Shown here: positions 43,582 to 52,941 of the stretch, in pieces
Position numbering within the stretch: position 1 is the first letter of the stretch
Layout of the letters: each line of letters starts with the position of its first letter
Assembly (NCBI GenBank): GCA_026931725.1
Contig: JAIXLE010000147.1
Coordinates: 32,528-96,527, forward strand
Reading direction: 5' to 3'
Origin: Bacteroidales bacterium
GTDB taxonomy: Bacteria > Planctomycetota > Planctomycetia > Gemmatales > Gemmataceae
DNA length: 64,000 nt
The notes under the pieces: generated by a model
Seen by the model: only the letters and a program-made list of their open reading frames with translations
What the model was told of the DNA's origin: nothing
Database searches by the model: none
Program-made: the position numbers and the translations under genes

Positions 43582-44430
43582 TTACCGCGGGAACCGGGGA
43601 AGCGGCGATTGGGGAGCCTTTCCTGGTGCCTGCGGGAGCGACATCGTTTGACCCAATTTTGTATGGGTGTTTTGGGTATCGCCGCCGGTTTTGAGGAAGA
43701 ACCGCCCTTTTTCCATTCCCGCGTCGATATTTTCCGCCGGGTTACTATCTCCGGTGAATCGCGCGGTCAGGATGGGGGACCATTTTCTATCCTGGTTCAG
43801 CGTCCAAACGGGGTTGAACTGAGCAACACGCGGCTGGGTCAGTGAGACGCGATTGCGCTTGAAATCTTCGACGAACGAGTAGTAGCCACCCAGATCCTTT
43901 TTCCCGCCGGTGATGGTCGAGAACGTGATGAGATGCATCCATTCGCCGACTTCCGGCGCGAAAAAGTAGCCCGAATATTCTGTTCGCTGGCCGTCCGGTT
44001 TCGCGTGGACGATGAAGCGATAGGTATTCCCGACCTTCCAGTTGAAATCCAGGAAGGATTGCCCGCCCGTCCCTTCCCCACCAAAGCGGCCCGTTCGCAC
44101 TTTGGGATGCTTGTGCAGAAGTTTAACCTGCCGATCCTCGGCCACGGCTTTCGGGTCATTCTGACCGGAATCCCAGACGGAGAAGATGACCACCTTTTTC
44201 CCGCCGGATTGCTCCTGAATCCCAAAGTAGCCCTTGTCCCAACCGCAGGCACAAAAGTACGTCCCCTCCGCGGATTTTTGCACGGTCACTTCGTTGTAAA
44301 AGGCGACGGCTCGATCTCCTGGGTAGCCCAGATGTACCGACCGACAGGCTTTCCCTTCTAATGACTTGTCCGCGTACGCGGGCAGCACGCCCAATACCAG
44401 TGTCAATGCGCCAATCGAGAGAAATCGCAT
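43582..44430 (-). CDS. Secreted DUF3472 domain protein
   Basis: Start chosen at the ATG giving MRFLSIGALTLVLGVLPAYA, a clear signal peptide; an extension to 44529 adds a sequence without signal character. The 282-aa product contains the DUF3472 pattern: VHLGYPGDRAVAFYNEVTV, CGWDKGYFGIQEQSGGKKVVIFSVWD (in part), GGQSFLDFNWKVGNTYRFIVHA and WMHLITFST. This is a jelly-roll-type fold seen in exported, probably carbohydrate-related proteins. Function is unproven. It is convergent with the cytochrome gene and divergent from the intact DUF1559 gene. Confidence 0.85.
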   Translation of the reverse strand: MRFLSIGALTLVLGVLPAYADKSLEGKACRSVHLGYPGDRAVAFYNEVTVQKSAEGTYFCACGWDKGYFGIQEQSGGKKVVIFSVWDSGQNDPKAVAEDRQVKLLHKHPKVRTGRFGGEGTGGQSFLDFNWKVGNTYRFIVHAKPDGQRTEYSGYFFAPEVGEWMHLITFSTITGGKKDLGGYYSFVEDFKRNRVSLTQPRVAQFNPVWTLNQDRKWSPILTARFTGDSNPAENIDAGMEKGRFFLKTGGDTQNTHTKLGQTMSLPQAPGKAPQSPLPRFPR

Positions 44431-44560
44431 GAGGAAACTCGTGTCGTGCCGGGTGAATCCTGGTGTAGAGACGGAATCATTCATCTTACGGAAATCCTTG
44501 GCAAAGGGACGGTACGGGAAAGGCAACAATAGCTGCGACTAACCAATTTTTCATTTTCAC

Positions 44561-44590
44561 TTGACGCTCATACCTCGGAAATTGTACTGT
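44561..44590 (+). promoter_or_regulatory. Candidate promoter of the intact DUF1559-lipoprotein pair
   Basis: TTGACG (44561-44566) and TACTGT (44585-44590) are 18 bp apart; TGTACT at 16 bp is an alternative -10. The leader would be about 195 nt long. Confidence 0.4.
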
Positions 44591-44610
44591 AACGCAGTGT
44601 GGGTTGTGTT

Positions 44611-44640
44611 CTCGTGTGTGATCTCGCTAACGCACACGAG
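44611..44640 (+). promoter_or_regulatory. Inverted repeat in the DUF1559 leader
   Basis: CTCGTGTG (44611-44618) and CACACGAG (44633-44640) pair perfectly across a 14-nt loop. It lies just downstream of the candidate promoter, so it could be an operator or an RNA hairpin. Confidence 0.4.
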
Positions 44641-44793
44641 GGATCCGTTCATTTCACTCTCACGAAGATGGTTCGTGAAATCGGGTGTCTCTGCACCCAG
44701 AATTATTGCAGTCATGACTTGGGAAATGAATGGAAGCCAATCGCACCCACATTGCAGTCCCATCTCATTTTCAATTGTTGGAGGTTACACAGG

Positions 44794-45678
44794 ATGAACC
44801 GAATGACTCATTCTCGTCGTCTGGCATTCACACTGATTGAATTATTGGTGGTCATTGCGATAATTGCGATTCTGATTGGGCTGCTCTTGCCTGCCGTACA
44901 AAAGGTGCGTGAGGCCGCGGCTCGCAGTACCTGTAGCAACAATTTGAAGCAACTCGGATTGGCTATGCACAGCCATCACGACACATTTATGAAATTGCCA
45001 GTCGGCATCGCGGGGACATCAACGGCAGGGTATGGCTGGGGTTGGGGTGCCTATATCCTACCCTTCGTCGAGCAGCAAAACCTGTATAACGCGGTCGACG
45101 ATCTTGTCTACAACGATAATGGCGGATCTGGCACTCCAGCGATCAAGAATGTGATGCTGGCGCAGATCAAGACCTTTCGCTGTCCATCCTCGGCCGCGCC
45201 GGAAGTACAATCCGGTCAGGCGATGCAAAACTATGCTGGGAACGCGGGAAGTAATTGGACCGGCGGAGATGTTTTGGCCAGCGTGGATAACGAGAATGGA
45301 GTTTTGTTATACGGCAATCCGAAAACGGACGGCTTTCGTCTGACCGACATTACCGATGGCACTTCCAACACCCTGCTGCTCGCGGAAAAGGTCGGCAATG
45401 ATGGTACCAATCCTCGTTGTAGCTGGTGTAGTTGCAATCCGATCTTCTCAGCAGATATGGATAATAACCCCCCAAATAATGAGTTTTCTGAAGTCTTGGG
45501 TTCCACAAACTGGGCCTTCAATACTGCGGATGAACGTGCGTTCCATGGCTGGCATATCGGCGGTGTGATGGGCGTGATGTCCGATGGATCCATTCAATTC
45601 CTGCGGAGTTCGACCGATTCCAACATACGCAAAGGTTTGGGTGGCCGGAATGATGGCCTCATCTTCACCTTGCCCTGA
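44794..45678 (+). CDS. DUF1559 family protein with pilin-like N-terminus (intact)
   Basis: This 294-aa protein starts at ATG 44794, ten bases after GGAGG. The leader [18 protein letters not shown] is a type IV pilin-type prepilin site cut before Phe, followed by [24 protein letters not shown]. The DUF1559 body has [19 protein letters not shown], a [14 protein letters not shown] segment, [16 protein letters not shown] and the C-terminal [14 protein letters not shown]. The C-terminal motif has lost the usual NF of GGANFxLxDGS. It pairs with a lipoprotein gene 56 nt downstream. It is a paralogue of the IS-split gene near 12 kb. Function is unknown beyond a surface or pseudopilin role suggested by the leader. 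Confidence 0.92.
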   Translation: MNRMTHSRRLAFTLIELLVVIAIIAILIGLLLPAVQKVREAAARSTCSNNLKQLGLAMHSHHDTFMKLPVGIAGTSTAGYGWGWGAYILPFVEQQNLYNAVDDLVYNDNGGSGTPAIKNVMLAQIKTFRCPSSAAPEVQSGQAMQNYAGNAGSNWTGGDVLASVDNENGVLLYGNPKTDGFRLTDITDGTSNTLLLAEKVGNDGTNPRCSWCSCNPIFSADMDNNPPNNEFSEVLGSTNWAFNTADERAFHGWHIGGVMGVMSDGSIQFLRSSTDSNIRKGLGGRNDGLIFTLP

Positions 45679-45734
45679 TCCGGGGATTGTGTGTCAACTG
45701 GGCCTGATGTCCCCCGACTCATGGAGTATGGATT

Positions 45735-46184
45735 ATGCCGCTTCGGTTCTGGAATTGTAGAAGTTTGGCCGGGCTGTGTGCGGGACTTATTCTCGGACTC
45801 ACGGGGTGCGGGGACGGAAAACCGGACACAGTCGCCGTTTCCGGGAAAGTCCTCTACGCCGATGGCAAACCACTCCCGGAAGGGATGATTATCTTCAACC
45901 CCATCCTAGGTGATGACCCCGCGCAACTCATCAAAATTCAAAGTGATGGGACGTTTTCGGTAACAGCGGATCTTGGCGTTGTCCCCGGTGATTACCGGAT
46001 CTCGTTGTCGCCTTCGGAAGAGGGGACCGTACTCGTAACCGAAGGAAACGGAGAGCCCAAACCCTCCCCATTCCAGGTTCCCGACAAATACCTGGACCCC
46101 GATACCTCGGGTTGGACCGCCACGGTCGCGGAACGCGACAATGCACCATTTACGTTCACAATTAGCAAATCTCAGACCAAATGA
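45735..46184 (+). CDS. Small lipoprotein paired with DUF1559
   Basis: This 149-aa protein has a signal peptide with a perfect lipobox LTGC (Cys about 25). The mature part VAVSGKVLYADGKPLPEGMIIFNP is a carboxypeptidase-regulatory-like beta-sandwich, like the lipoprotein at 10445-10897. It lies 56 nt after the DUF1559 gene and is followed at once by a stem-loop, so the two genes probably form a complete transcript. Confidence 0.85.
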   Translation: MPLRFWNCRSLAGLCAGLILGLTGCGDGKPDTVAVSGKVLYADGKPLPEGMIIFNPILGDDPAQLIKIQSDGTFSVTADLGVVPGDYRISLSPSEEGTVLVTEGNGEPKPSPFQVPDKYLDPDTSGWTATVAERDNAPFTFTISKSQTK

Positions 46185-46190
46185 AAACAG

Positions 46191-46222
46191 CCTTCTCTCA
46201 TCCAGGATAATATGAGAGAAGG
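46191..46222 (+). terminator. Stem-loop after the lipoprotein gene
   Basis: CCTTCTCTCAT (46191-46201) and ATGAGAGAAGG (46212-46222) form a perfect 11-bp stem with a 10-nt loop, starting 7 nt past the stop. No T-run follows. Confidence 0.65.
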
Positions 46223-46321
46223 TTGCCTTCGGAACAATACGCTACGGGTTCACGGAGAACGATGGGAGCCCCAGTTCTCCGAAATGCGTTCGCTCTTGGT
46301 GAGCCATCTGTGTCCGCATCC

Positions 46322-46350
46322 TTGCGTTTATGCCAGAGAATCCGTATACT
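46322..46350 (+). promoter_or_regulatory. Candidate promoter of the his operon
   Basis: TTGCGT (46322-46327) and TATACT (46345-46350) are 17 bp apart, with a predicted start about 70 nt before hisD. The -35 is weak. Confidence 0.4.
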
Positions 46351-46426
46351 CACTACTAGCGGGGATCGATGTGCGGATCGTTCTTCCCGACGTAGATCAT
46401 CCTAACGGAAATCCCGAGACGATCTG

Positions 46427-47845
46427 ATGCCTGCTCTGAAGTTGCGGCGGATTGACCTCTCAGCCAGCAACGCCAATCAACAATTGGCCAAGCTCCGCGA
46501 TCAACTCAAACTCGATGCGGAACTCGTGACACCTGCGTCCAAGAAATTGACGCAAGCTGTGTTCGGTGAGGCACTTTCCCCCGCTCAATCGGTTACCCGT
46601 ATCTGTGCCGAGGTCAAATCCAAAGGACTCGAAGCTGTTCTCCGTTATACTGAGGCGTTTGATAAAGTTAAGCTCAAGCCGGATATGATTCGGGTATCGC
46701 AAAAAGAACTCGACGAAGCTCACGCCGCCGCTTCCACCGAATATCTCGATGTCTTACGACGTATCCGCTACAATGTCGATTCCTTCCAGAGCGGCCTTCT
46801 CCACCGTGATGCGGAATTGCGTGTCTCCGGCTCCCACGAACTGCACCTCCGGTATCGCCCCCTGGCACGAGTAGGCATTTATTGCCCTGGAGGAGCAGCC
46901 GCGTACCCATCCACTCTCTTAATGACAGTTTGCCCGGCACAAGCGGCGGGTGTGGAAGAGATTGTCGTTTGCATGCCGCCAACCCCGACGGGTGCCTACA
47001 ACCAGGATATGCTGGCAGCCTGCAAAGAACTCGGGGTGTCGGAAGTCTATCGGCTCGGCGGTGTGCAAGCCATCGCGTCAATGGCGTATGGCATTCCCGG
47101 TTTGAAGCCGGTGAATATGATCGTCGGGCCGGGGAATCAGTTCGTTGCTCTAGCGAAAAAACATGTTTTCGGCACCGTGGCGATTGACTGCCTCGCTGGG
47201 CCTAGTGAAGTGGTTGTTGTCGCCGATGACTCCGCTCACCCTCAATATATTGCTCTCGATCTGATCGCACAGGCCGAACACTCTCCCGGTTCGGCGGTGT
47301 TGGTCACTTGGTATGAACCGCTACTCAACGAAGTGAAAGAAGCCCTCGAAAAGCGGCTTGCCAAGCTCGGCCGAGCAGACTTAACCCGCGACTGCCTGGA
47401 GCGTTACGGAGCTTTCGTTTTGGCACCGGATAAAGCGACCGCCATTCACGCGGTCAACACCCTAGCCCCTGAACATTTGCATATTCAAACCCGCGACCCG
47501 GATGCCATCGCCGAAGAAGTCGATGCTGGAGCGATCTTCCTCGGGCCGTTTACCCCCGTGGCCGTGGGAGACTACGCGGCCGGGCCTTCACACGTTCTGC
47601 CTACGGGTGGCACGGCCAAATTCGCCAGCGGACTCAGTGCCAACGACTTCCGCAAACGCACCAGCATTCTCCGCTTCACCCGCAATGGCCTCAAAGACAT
47701 CGCCGATGTGGTGGTCTATCTTGCTGATAAAGAAGGGCTGCCCGGCCACTCCTTGAGTGTCTCTCACCGAGCGAGCGACACCGGACCTGCGGCCCGACCC
47801 AAACCGAAGCCGGAAAAAGCTGGGACGACTCCCACGAAAAAGTAA
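46427..47845 (+). CDS. hisD: Histidinol dehydrogenase
   Basis: This zinc enzyme carries out the last two oxidations of histidine synthesis with NAD. The 472-aa protein has CPGGAAAYPSTLLM, GGVQAIASMAYG, VGPGNQFVALAKK, the zinc-site segment DLIAQAEHSPGSAVLVT and the catalytic Glu-His in LAPEHLHIQ. GDYAAGPSHVLPTGGTAKF is the C-terminal signature. It is longer than usual because of a tail of about 25 residues rich in Pro, Lys and Thr (ARPKPKPEKAGTTPTKK). It is first of three his genes on this strand. Confidence 0.96.
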   Translation: MPALKLRRIDLSASNANQQLAKLRDQLKLDAELVTPASKKLTQAVFGEALSPAQSVTRICAEVKSKGLEAVLRYTEAFDKVKLKPDMIRVSQKELDEAHAAASTEYLDVLRRIRYNVDSFQSGLLHRDAELRVSGSHELHLRYRPLARVGIYCPGGAAAYPSTLLMTVCPAQAAGVEEIVVCMPPTPTGAYNQDMLAACKELGVSEVYRLGGVQAIASMAYGIPGLKPVNMIVGPGNQFVALAKKHVFGTVAIDCLAGPSEVVVVADDSAHPQYIALDLIAQAEHSPGSAVLVTWYEPLLNEVKEALEKRLAKLGRADLTRDCLERYGAFVLAPDKATAIHAVNTLAPEHLHIQTRDPDAIAEEVDAGAIFLGPFTPVAVGDYAAGPSHVLPTGGTAKFASGLSANDFRKRTSILRFTRNGLKDIADVVVYLADKEGLPGHSLSVSHRASDTGPAARPKPKPEKAGTTPTKK

Positions 47846-47899
47846 CCCCCACACATTGACGCTCTGACTCCATCCATTACCGGGAATACCAAACGCCCC

Positions 47900-48946
47900 A
47901 TGCAATCATCTATCCGCGAATCCGTGCGGAACATGGCTGGGTACATGCCCGGCGAGCAACTGAATACGCCGGACATCGTCAAGCTCAATACCAATGAAAA
48001 CCCGTATCCGGCTTCGCCGCGGGTGTTGGAAGCGATTCGGGCCGCGCTCACCGGCGACCGGCTGCGGAAGTACCCCGAACCCACCGGCCAGACCTTTCGC
48101 CGCGCTGCGGGCCGTGTCCTCGGCATAGACCCGGAATGCATCCTAATCGGTAACGGATCCGATGACATTCTGACGATCTTGACGCGGACATTTGTCCCGG
48201 AAGGCGGTTTGCTCGTTTCCCCCACTCCGAGTTACATTCTGTACAAGACCTTGGCCGACATTCAGGGCGCCCGATTTCAAACGGTGCCGTTTACTCCCGA
48301 GTGGACGTTGCCCACTCCCTGGCCGGTGTCGGACGCGCACCTGACGTTCCTGGCTAATCCGAACTCCCCGACTGGCACCGCGTTAGGAGAAGTCGCGGTT
48401 ACCCGATTGGCCCAGGAGATTCGGGGACCACTTGTTCTCGACGAAGCCTACGGCGATTTCGCGGAATGGAACGGCCTCGGGCTGATTGGGAAGGTGCCGA
48501 ACCTCATCGTGACTCGCAGTTTCAGCAAGTATTATTCGCTGGCGGGTATCCGGTTCGGCTTCGGTATCGCGGACCCGGCCACCGTGCGAGAACTCATCAA
48601 AGTCAAGGATTCTTACAACTGCAATGTTCTCACGCTCGCGGCCGCAACTGCCGCGATGGAAGATCAGTCTTATTATGCTGATGTTCGCGCGAAAATCATG
48701 GCCACTCGGGGGCGAATGACCGCGACTCTCACCGAACTGGGGTTCGAGATCACGCCCAGCCAGGCCAATTTCGTCTGGTGTCGCCGAACGGATCGCCCCG
48801 TGTATCCGCTGTACGAAGCCCTGAAACAGCGTGGCATCCTGGTCCGCTACATGAACTATGCCGGATTCGGAGATGGCCTCCGCATTTCGGTTGGCACCGA
48901 TCCCGAGATCGACCGTCTGTTCACTGCACTCCGAGCCATCCTCTAA
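47900..48946 (+). CDS. hisC: Histidinol-phosphate aminotransferase
   Basis: This PLP enzyme makes histidinol phosphate from imidazole-acetol phosphate. The 348-aa protein has KLNTNENPYPASPRV at the start, GNGSDDILTIL, ANPNSPTGTALG, the Asp-Glu-Ala-Tyr in LVLDEAYGDF and the PLP lysine in SFSKYYSLAGIRFGF. It lies 54 nt after hisD and 3 nt before hisB, so the three are probably co-transcribed. Confidence 0.96.
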   Translation: MQSSIRESVRNMAGYMPGEQLNTPDIVKLNTNENPYPASPRVLEAIRAALTGDRLRKYPEPTGQTFRRAAGRVLGIDPECILIGNGSDDILTILTRTFVPEGGLLVSPTPSYILYKTLADIQGARFQTVPFTPEWTLPTPWPVSDAHLTFLANPNSPTGTALGEVAVTRLAQEIRGPLVLDEAYGDFAEWNGLGLIGKVPNLIVTRSFSKYYSLAGIRFGFGIADPATVRELIKVKDSYNCNVLTLAAATAAMEDQSYYADVRAKIMATRGRMTATLTELGFEITPSQANFVWCRRTDRPVYPLYEALKQRGILVRYMNYAGFGDGLRISVGTDPEIDRLFTALRAIL

Positions 48947-48949
48947 ATT

Positions 48950-49537
48950 ATGCCGCGTACCGCTACCATTCGCCGTGAAACGGCCGAAACGCAAATCACG
49001 CTGAGTCTGAACCTGGATGGTCAGGGTCAGGCCGATGTGGCCACGGGGGTCGGTTTCTTCGACCACATGTTGACGCACATTGCCCGGCATGGTCTGTTTG
49101 ACTTGACCGTGCATTGTAATGGCGACTTGCACATTGACGCGCATCACACCGTGGAAGATGTCGGCATCTGTTTCGGCAAAGCCTTGGTGGAAGCGCTCGG
49201 CAACAAAGCCGGAATCCGTCGGTTCGGCGATGCCACGATCCCGATGGATGAAACGCTGGTCACATCCGCAGTGGACCTGAGCGGGCGGCCATTTCTGGTC
49301 TGGGATGCCGCGGTCCCATTGGAAACGCTGGGGACTTTCAGTTCCCAACTGGCGGAGGAATTCTGGCGGGCCGTGTCCTCGGCCGGGTTGCTCACGCTGC
49401 ACGTCGTCCAGCATCACGGTCGCAACACGCATCACATTGTGGAAACGATCTTCAAATCCGTAGCCCGTTCCCTCCGACAGGCTGTCGAACCCGATCCCCG
49501 TGCCACGGGCATTCCGTCGACCAAAGGCGTGCTGTAA
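48950..49537 (+). CDS. hisB: Imidazoleglycerol-phosphate dehydratase
   Basis: The enzyme dehydrates imidazole-glycerol phosphate using manganese. The 195-aa protein carries the His-rich metal motifs GFFDHMLTHIARHG, DAHHTVEDVGICFG, VVQHHGRNTHHIVE and the usual C-terminus ending STKGVL. It is the monofunctional form without a phosphatase domain. It ends the hisD-hisC-hisB run; hisH, hisA and the remaining genes are not in the window. Confidence 0.96.
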   Translation: MPRTATIRRETAETQITLSLNLDGQGQADVATGVGFFDHMLTHIARHGLFDLTVHCNGDLHIDAHHTVEDVGICFGKALVEALGNKAGIRRFGDATIPMDETLVTSAVDLSGRPFLVWDAAVPLETLGTFSSQLAEEFWRAVSSAGLLTLHVVQHHGRNTHHIVETIFKSVARSLRQAVEPDPRATGIPSTKGVL

Positions 49538-49618
49538 AAGAACCGCACGCCATCGGTCGTTGCCGCTCCCCGCTCACCAGTCTGGAGAAGCGGGAGTCCG
49601 CATCTGACCGTACCCGCA

Positions 49619-51460
49619 TTATTCCTCGTTCGCGGCGGTGGTGCGACCGAGAGTGACATCGAACTCACTCAACAAGGGCACCAGCATCGCCGTGATGGCG
49701 AAGCCAAACGATACCGCTAACGCGAGGAACGGCACCAACGGATCCGCGGATTCATCCGTGCCGGGGCGAGCAATGAGAATGTTCGTCACCCCGTAAAACA
49801 TCGACAGCGGACAGAATACACTCGCAAGGGAAAGTGCAGGCGATGGCCGATCCGCACTCATCACCCACATCAACCCGCCGATGCCCAGTATGAGGAACGA
49901 TAAGAAACTCACCCACTGATTCGCAAAACTGCCCCGGTTAATCACGATCAAATAGATACAGATGAGTGTCCCAATCGAGAGAAAAAAGACTGTGCCCAGC
50001 GTATTCACGATGGCCAATCGGCTACTCGCCAACCGCAACGATACATGCAATCCGAGAACCACAACGTACAAGAACAGCACCAACATCGTGCCGACAATCG
50101 CCAGCAACGGCACCAGGTTCCCGGAGAATCGGGTTATGAGGTCCGCTCCTGGCGGGGTCTTCGTCAGCGTGCCCGTGCAAGCATAAAACCCGGCCAACAG
50201 AAGCGGTGGAATCAGATATTCTTTCGTGTTGTAGAAGACTCCCAACATCTTCCCGAAGACGAACTCGTAGGGTGAAATGTCTGTCACCAGGAGCAAATCC
50301 AACGCGCCGATGTCCCGTTCCGTGGTGATCGACGTGACCGCCTGAGCGGAGATGAGCAGCATACTCAGCACGGCGATGGGCACCAAGCCATAAGCAGCAG
50401 CAAACGCGGGCCGACCGCCGGGTTGGTATAACCCGCTGACAGCGAAGTACACCACCAGCGTCAGCACGATGGCATACGCCAACTTGATGAGCAGTGGTCG
50501 GCGACCATAGGCAAAGGTGCGGGTTTCTCGCCAGAGAATCGGATTCGGCCCGACAGAGCGCAACTTCCCTGGCGCGGCGTGGGCCTTCGCGCGGAACTCT
50601 TTCAGTTGCTCCGGTGTCATCTCGGCTTCCGGGTCAGCCGATGGACCTTCCCGCTGCATGATCGGTTCGCCGCTAGGGTTCCACGCCCGCAGTTTCCCGA
50701 TGCCAAAACCGTTCAACAGCACGCTCACCATCAGCATGACGACACTGAACACATACGGCGGCGCAAACCCACGCCAACCGCCCGGCGGAGGATCCAACAC
50801 CGATCGCATCGCCTGGAACGGGTCCAGCGCCGTGTGAACCGCGTCCCAGTTCATTCCCGCCGCAATCATCGGCCCAACCACCGCAACGGCTTGGGCCAGA
50901 CTCAGATACAACGCGATGAACAATACCGACAAAGCCAGTGCCTGGAAGGTCCGTTCTCGCCAGAGTGCGACCACCCCTCCAAGCGACCCTGCCGCGAAGG
51001 CGGTCGTGAACATCACCGCGGCCGCCTGCACAACCTGACTCGGCGCCACGCCACCCAGTAAGACCAACAGCGACAGCACGGGTAGCGAGACACTCAACAG
51101 AATCGTGATCGGCAACAAACTGCCGAGCATCTTTCCCAGCACGATTTCATAATCGCGCATGTCGGTAATCAGTAGGAGAATGAAGGTGCGACGATCTTTT
51201 TCCTGCGCTACGGCACTCGCGGCGGAAAGGGCCGCAAAGAAGATCAATAACAGCATTTGCACATAAACGATGATTTGAAACAGCAACACGCCGAATCGTG
51301 CTGTCTCGCCGAGACTCGGTTCCCGAGCGAAGCCGACGGTCGCTTGCCAGGCCGTTATGCCCAGGATGCCGAGTAAAACCAGTAGTGCCACACGCGCCGA
51401 GTAATGACTACTCCGCCGAGGAACCGTCACCAGTTCCCGCATAAAGATCGGTCCCAGCAC
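49619..51460 (-). CDS. ABC-2 type permease with internal duplication
   Basis: This 613-aa membrane protein has at least twelve hydrophobic helices. Two halves repeat the same ABC-2 signature: EKDRRTFILLLITDMRDYEI then VLGKMLGS near 90-115, and ERDIGALDLLLVTDISPYEF then VFGKMLGV near 395-420. A soluble segment (about 260-310) joins them. ABC-2 permeases export polysaccharides, drugs or lipids, normally as dimers with a separate ATPase; here one chain could supply both halves. No ATPase gene is adjacent. The start MLGPIFMRELVTVPRR is typical of the family. Confidence 0.88.
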   Translation of the reverse strand: MLGPIFMRELVTVPRRSSHYSARVALLVLLGILGITAWQATVGFAREPSLGETARFGVLLFQIIVYVQMLLLIFFAALSAASAVAQEKDRRTFILLLITDMRDYEIVLGKMLGSLLPITILLSVSLPVLSLLVLLGGVAPSQVVQAAAVMFTTAFAAGSLGGVVALWRERTFQALALSVLFIALYLSLAQAVAVVGPMIAAGMNWDAVHTALDPFQAMRSVLDPPPGGWRGFAPPYVFSVVMLMVSVLLNGFGIGKLRAWNPSGEPIMQREGPSADPEAEMTPEQLKEFRAKAHAAPGKLRSVGPNPILWRETRTFAYGRRPLLIKLAYAIVLTLVVYFAVSGLYQPGGRPAFAAAYGLVPIAVLSMLLISAQAVTSITTERDIGALDLLLVTDISPYEFVFGKMLGVFYNTKEYLIPPLLLAGFYACTGTLTKTPPGADLITRFSGNLVPLLAIVGTMLVLFLYVVVLGLHVSLRLASSRLAIVNTLGTVFFLSIGTLICIYLIVINRGSFANQWVSFLSFLILGIGGLMWVMSADRPSPALSLASVFCPLSMFYGVTNILIARPGTDESADPLVPFLALAVSFGFAITAMLVPLLSEFDVTLGRTTAANEE

Positions 51461-51603
51461 CGGAGCCCCTTCCCGTTACGGAATGAACGTAGAACCTTTA
51501 TTGTAGTCATCACACCCGCACAGGCATCGTGGTCGTGTTTCCGACCCGTCCAATCTTGTGGAATGCCCGTGAACCCGGAATGCATACAGGATGTCCGCTA
51601 CTC

Positions 51604-52941
51604 ATGCACGCTGTCGTCATTACGCTACACGGTTGCCCGCTTGCCGCGTTCGGAGCTTATGGCAACGAATGGATCGTGACCCCGCATCTGGATCGGCTCG
51701 CGGCCGAATCCGTGGTCTTCGATCAGCATATTTCCGATTGCCCGGACCCGGTCGCCGCACGCCGAACTTGGCGAACCGGCCAACTGGCCCAGCCGCCCGC
51801 CGCGGTTCGGAATCGCCCGACTCCTGATCTCCTCACTCTTCTTACGTCCGCTGGGGTCGAGTCGGTTCTCGTGATCCAGACCCGCCCGGAAAATTTGCCG
51901 ACTGACGAATTTCAACTCGGTTGGTCCCGCGTGTTGACCATCTCCCCTGATGACCCCGATGCCCTTTGCGGCACACTGACCGCGTTACTGCCCGAACTGC
52001 AACAACGCTCGGCATTCCTCCTCTGGCTCGAACTCGATCGCCTGCTCCCACCGTGGGACGTGCCCCAAGAGGTTTTCCAACTCTACATCGCGGACCTGCT
52101 GGATGATGAGGCCACGAACGACACCGCCGATGATCAGCAGAATGAATACGCAGACGAACACGATGACGATTCCTCTGATGGTGAAGAAGGTGAAGATGCT
52201 CTCTCATCGGATGAAGACTCGGAAGACGATGCGGAGGAGGAAGCCGAACCCGCGACTCCGCCCGAACCTGTGCAGCCGTGGACCCAACCACCGGTCGGGT
52301 GGTTCGACCGCGATGATCTGCCTTCCTGGGAGTTGCTGCATCGGAGCTTTGCCGCCGTGGTCAGCGGGTTCGACGCGGAGTTGGGCCGCGTGTTCGACCT
52401 GTTCCGCGAACACGGCCTGGATACGACCGCCCACTGGATTCTCACCACGGATTTCGGTTACCCCCTCGGCGAACATGGGATGATTGGCCGACACCGCCCG
52501 TGGCTGCACGAAGAACTCATCCATCTGCCGTTGTTGATGCGATTGGCGAACGCACACCAAGCCGGAACACGGGTATCCGCTCTGACGCAACCGATGGATT
52601 TGCTGCCGACTCTCGCCAGGATATGGGCCGTCCCCGTCCCGGATGGCGGGGAAGTTGCCGTGGATTGGCTGGCGCTTGCCGACGATCCGAACGCGGGAAC
52701 GCGGACAGAAGCCCTTACCGTCCTCACCCTGGGTTCTGCGTCCGAAGTCGCCTTACGCACAGTGGATCGAGCCTTGCTGCTGCCGCTGGCCACGGACCCT
52801 GAAGATGACCCACGGGAACCGCAACTCTACGAGAAACCGGCCGACCGCTGGGAGGTGAACAACATCCGCCAGCAAGACCTCGACCGGGCCGAGGAATGGG
52901 AGCAACAATTGCGTGCCCGGTTCACATCCCCGCCAGAATAA
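51604..52941 (+). CDS. Sulfatase-fold protein lacking catalytic residues, with acidic insert
   Basis: The 445-aa product starts at ATG 51604 (MHAVVITLHG). The fold is that of sulfatases/alkaline phosphatases: PHLDRLAAESVVFDQHIS at 27-44 and LGEHGMIGRHRPWLHEELIHLPLLMR around 288-313. Active sulfatases need an N-terminal Asp pair, a formylglycine Cys in CxPSR and DHG. Here the first reads LHG, the Cys position is P49 (ARRTWRTG follows) and DHG reads DFG. Residues 167-215 form an insert that is more than half Asp and Glu. It is probably an inactive, non-secreted binding protein. Its 3' end overlaps the convergent permease gene by 20 nt. Confidence 0.8.
   Translation: MHAVVITLHGCPLAAFGAYGNEWIVTPHLDRLAAESVVFDQHISDCPDPVAARRTWRTGQLAQPPAAVRNRPTPDLLTLLTSAGVESVLVIQTRPENLPTDEFQLGWSRVLTISPDDPDALCGTLTALLPELQQRSAFLLWLELDRLLPPWDVPQEVFQLYIADLLDDEATNDTADDQQNEYADEHDDDSSDGEEGEDALSSDEDSEDDAEEEAEPATPPEPVQPWTQPPVGWFDRDDLPSWELLHRSFAAVVSGFDAELGRVFDLFREHGLDTTAHWILTTDFGYPLGEHGMIGRHRPWLHEELIHLPLLMRLANAHQAGTRVSALTQPMDLLPTLARIWAVPVPDGGEVAVDWLALADDPNAGTRTEALTVLTLGSASEVALRTVDRALLLPLATDPEDDPREPQLYEKPADRWEVNNIRQQDLDRAEEWEQQLRARFTSPPE

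Larger units (their letters stand above)
44431..44793. other. Divergent intergenic region between DUF3472 and DUF1559 genes
   Basis: This 363-bp region carries a candidate plus-strand promoter (44561-44590) and an 8-bp inverted repeat in the leader (44611-44640). GGAGG at 44780-44784 is the ribosome site of the DUF1559 gene. I see no gene in it. Confidence 0.5.
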
